DNA of 64,000 bases from Sphingomonadales bacterium (GTDB lineage: Bacteria; Pseudomonadota; Alphaproteobacteria; Sphingomonadales; Sphingomonadaceae), in contig JAIXWO010000022.1 in NCBI GenBank assembly GCA_027491235.1, positions 558,001 to 622,000 on the forward strand. The letters are read 5' to 3'. Within the stretch, counting starts at the first letter, position 1; every line of letters begins with the position of its first letter. The notes beneath the pieces were generated by a model. The model worked only from the letters and a program-made list of their open reading frames with translations. It did no database searches and was not told where the DNA came from. Positions 62,376 to 64,000 of the stretch are shown piece by piece. A program made the position numbers and the translations under genes.

Positions 62376-63388
62376 ACCTTCACCACGCCGAGCCGGATCA
62401 TGTCGCGCGCGGTATCGAGGATGCTTTCCTTCGGATCGCGCGTCTGCCAGCCAAGGACATCCTTGGCGTGTTGCGACGAGGCATCCCGGACGTTGTCGAG
62501 TTCGCCGACGACCTGCTTCACGATAGGGTCGAAATAGGACAGCAGCTTCAGGACAAAATTGGGCAGCCGTCGTGTCGGCACCTTGCGAGCTTGAGTGCCC
62601 AGCCCTTCCTTCAGCACGGCTGCAACATCTCCCATCCACATGAATGGCCCGGCGGAGATGAACCGCTCGCCGGCCATATTCGGCGCCGTCAGGCAGCGGA
62701 CATGCAAGTCGGCCACGTCACGGACGTCCACAATGGAGAAACCGAAGCTGGGAATGCCGGGAAGCGATCCTTCCAGCAACTTCTTGATCGCCTCCAGTGA
62801 GGTCGAGAAATCAGGTGCCATCAACGGACCAAGCACGAGCGACGGGTTGACTGTGACGAACTCCATATCGCCGCCATTGGCCGCCACCCAATCCCGCGCC
62901 GCACGTTCGGCAATCGTCTTCGACTTCACATATGGATAGGCGTCCGGGCTCTCCACATTGGTCCAGTCCGCTTCTGTGAAGTGATGCTTTGTGCCGCCAT
63001 GCCCGTAAGCCACGGCCGCGACTGATGACGTCATGACGAACCGCTTAATTCCTGCCGCTTTAGCAAAGCGCAGCGCGCGCAACGCGCCTTCGCGTGCCGG
63101 GACGATCAGTTCATCCTCATGCTTGGGCGCGTTCGCCGGAATGGGCGATGCGACGTGCGCCACATGGGTGCAGCCGGCCATGGCCTCTGCCCATCCCTCA
63201 TCGCTCATCAAATCTGCCGCGAAGAATGTCAGCTTGCTGTTATCAACATTCAGCCAGGCCCGCACGTCCGCCTCACGGGCAAGGTTGCGGATGGTCGTAT
63301 TGACCTGCCAGCCTTCGGCAATCAGCTGGCGGATGAGGAAGCCCGCAATATAGCCGCTTCCCCCAGATACAAAGACGTGTCCTGCCAT
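62372..63388 (-). CDS. NAD-dependent epimerase/dehydratase, dihydroflavonol-reductase-like
   Basis: An extended SDR of 338 residues. VFVSGGSGYIAGFLIRQLI is the nucleotide loop, FVMTSSVAAVAYGHGG and then the Y-x-x-x-K in DAYPYVKSKTIAE are the catalytic parts. The type resembles aldehyde or ketone reductases (dihydroflavonol 4-reductase, 3-beta-HSD). AGGAG before ATG 63388 fixes the start. The stop overlaps the regulator's stop by 4 bases, tail to tail. Substrate unknown. Confidence 0.87.
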   Translation of the reverse strand: MAGHVFVSGGSGYIAGFLIRQLIAEGWQVNTTIRNLAREADVRAWLNVDNSKLTFFAADLMSDEGWAEAMAGCTHVAHVASPIPANAPKHEDELIVPAREGALRALRFAKAAGIKRFVMTSSVAAVAYGHGGTKHHFTEADWTNVESPDAYPYVKSKTIAERAARDWVAANGGDMEFVTVNPSLVLGPLMAPDFSTSLEAIKKLLEGSLPGIPSFGFSIVDVRDVADLHVRCLTAPNMAGERFISAGPFMWMGDVAAVLKEGLGTQARKVPTRRLPNFVLKLLSYFDPIVKQVVGELDNVRDASSQHAKDVLGWQTRDPKESILDTARDMIRLGVVKV

Positions 63389-63513
63389 GTGTCTGCTCCT
63401 CATTTTGTCTGTGGCCAGACTAGTGGCAAATTGAAACCATCACAATCACCATGGAGGGGCTTGCCACCATGGCGGGTTTTTCCCATTAGCCGTACATCTA
63501 AGGGGAGTGTGCG

Positions 63514-64000
63514 ATGTCGGATCAAGACCTGTTTCCTGTTCCAGCCGAATGGGCGAAGAAGGCCCGCGTCAACGCGGCGAAATACACGGAAATCTATGGT
63601 CGCTCGCTCGCTGATCCCGGCACATTCTGGCTGGAGCAGGCAAAACGGCTGGACTGGATCAAGCGCCCTGAAATCGCAGGCGATTGGTCGTTCGATGCGA
63701 CAACCTTCCACATCAACTGGTTCGCCGATGGCAAGCTGAATGTCGCGGCCAATTGTATCGACCGCCATTTGAAAGAGCGCGGCGATCAGGTCGCGATCAT
63801 TTGGGAACCCGACGTTCCCACAGAAGGCGCTCGCCACATCACCTATCGTGAACTGCATGAACAGGTCTGTCGCATGGCCAATGTGCTCAAGGCGCAGGGC
63901 GTTCAAAAGGGAGACCGCGTCACCGTCTATCTGCCGATGATCCCGGAAGCGGCGATGGCTCTGCTCGCCTGTGCACGGATTGGAGCCATTCATTCTGTCG
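63514..64000 (+). CDS. acsA: Acetyl-CoA synthetase, 5' part
   Basis: The first 162 codons of an AMP-forming acyl-CoA synthetase; the rest lies past the window. The N-terminus [20 protein letters not shown] and FNWF-equivalent [20 protein letters not shown], with [20 protein letters not shown] and [25 protein letters not shown], is the Acs pattern. Propionyl-CoA synthetase is possible given the nearby pcc operon, but the N-terminus fits Acs better. AGGGGAG stands before ATG 63514. It faces away from the reductase gene. Confidence 0.9.
   Translation, partial: MSDQDLFPVPAEWAKKARVNAAKYTEIYGRSLADPGTFWLEQAKRLDWIKRPEIAGDWSFDATTFHINWFADGKLNVAANCIDRHLKERGDQVAIIWEPDVPTEGARHITYRELHEQVCRMANVLKAQGVQKGDRVTVYLPMIPEAAMALLACARIGAIHSV

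Overview
The window looks like a chromosome segment of an alphaproteobacterium of the order Sphingomonadales. Pointers are the LigF-like beta-etherase glutathione S-transferase at the left edge, a CYP153-like P450, the ScfR/PccR-type regulator beside a propionyl-CoA carboxylase cluster, the dense palindromic intergenic repeats, and moderately GC-rich DNA with frequent 1-4 base gene overlaps. The genus cannot be fixed from this sequence.

Layout. 1-5231: LigF-like GST (partial), malate synthase G, a long GST-like protein and a CYP153-like P450. 5233-7266: a minus-strand run of methyltransferase, RppH and an HSL-type esterase. 7428-13959: KorAB 2-oxoacid:ferredoxin oxidoreductase, a membrane metal-dependent hydrolase, photolyase and a beta-lactamase-fold serine hydrolase. 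13950-16524: PilZ protein, SDR and PurF. 16647-19335: HisI, a MerR regulator whose promoter spacer is a perfect palindrome, and an acyl-CoA dehydrogenase. 19464-27351: housekeeping genes on the minus strand (retropepsin-like protease, TatD, MetG, HolB, Tmk, D,D-carboxypeptidase, SPOR/RlpA-like protein, lytic transglycosylase). 27447-27536: tRNA-Ser(UGA).

27523-42246 is an integrative element of about 14.7 kb inserted in the 3' end of tRNA-Ser. It is bounded by a perfect 15-bp direct repeat and carries paired 12-bp-spaced putative arm sites near each end. It encodes a P4-type tyrosine integrase, AlpA-like regulators (one broken by an amber codon), a RecA/RepA-like ATPase, several small unknown proteins, an XRE regulator divergent from an outer-membrane barrel plus a lipoprotein, and a type I restriction-modification operon (hsdM-hsdS-hsdR) ending in a YgjP-like metallopeptidase gene.

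42329-45798, just outside the element, looks accessory: a second long GST-like protein, a two-gene membrane cytochrome b-like/octaheme cytochrome c module, an AT-rich gene-free stretch and a small secreted protein with a strong terminator. 45925-52878 holds an SDR and an MDR reductase facing a four-gene run (D-aminoacylase-like amidohydrolase, class III CoA-transferase, unknown beta-rich protein, phosphotransferase), probably an uncharacterised catabolic route.

52973-60705 is the propionyl-CoA to succinyl-CoA operon, read right to left: pccB, epimerase, enoyl-CoA hydratase, methylmalonyl-CoA mutase, pccA. Palindromic repeats sit in its gaps, and a small GIY-YIG gene bracketed by repeat pairs follows it. 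The divergent PccR-type regulator (60969) shares an intergenic region with TTTGCRAA-type sites. The right edge has an NAD-dependent reductase and the start of acetyl-CoA synthetase. Malate synthase, the acyl-CoA genes, the propionyl-CoA genes and Acs together suggest growth on fatty acids, short-chain acids and aromatic or alkane-derived carbon.
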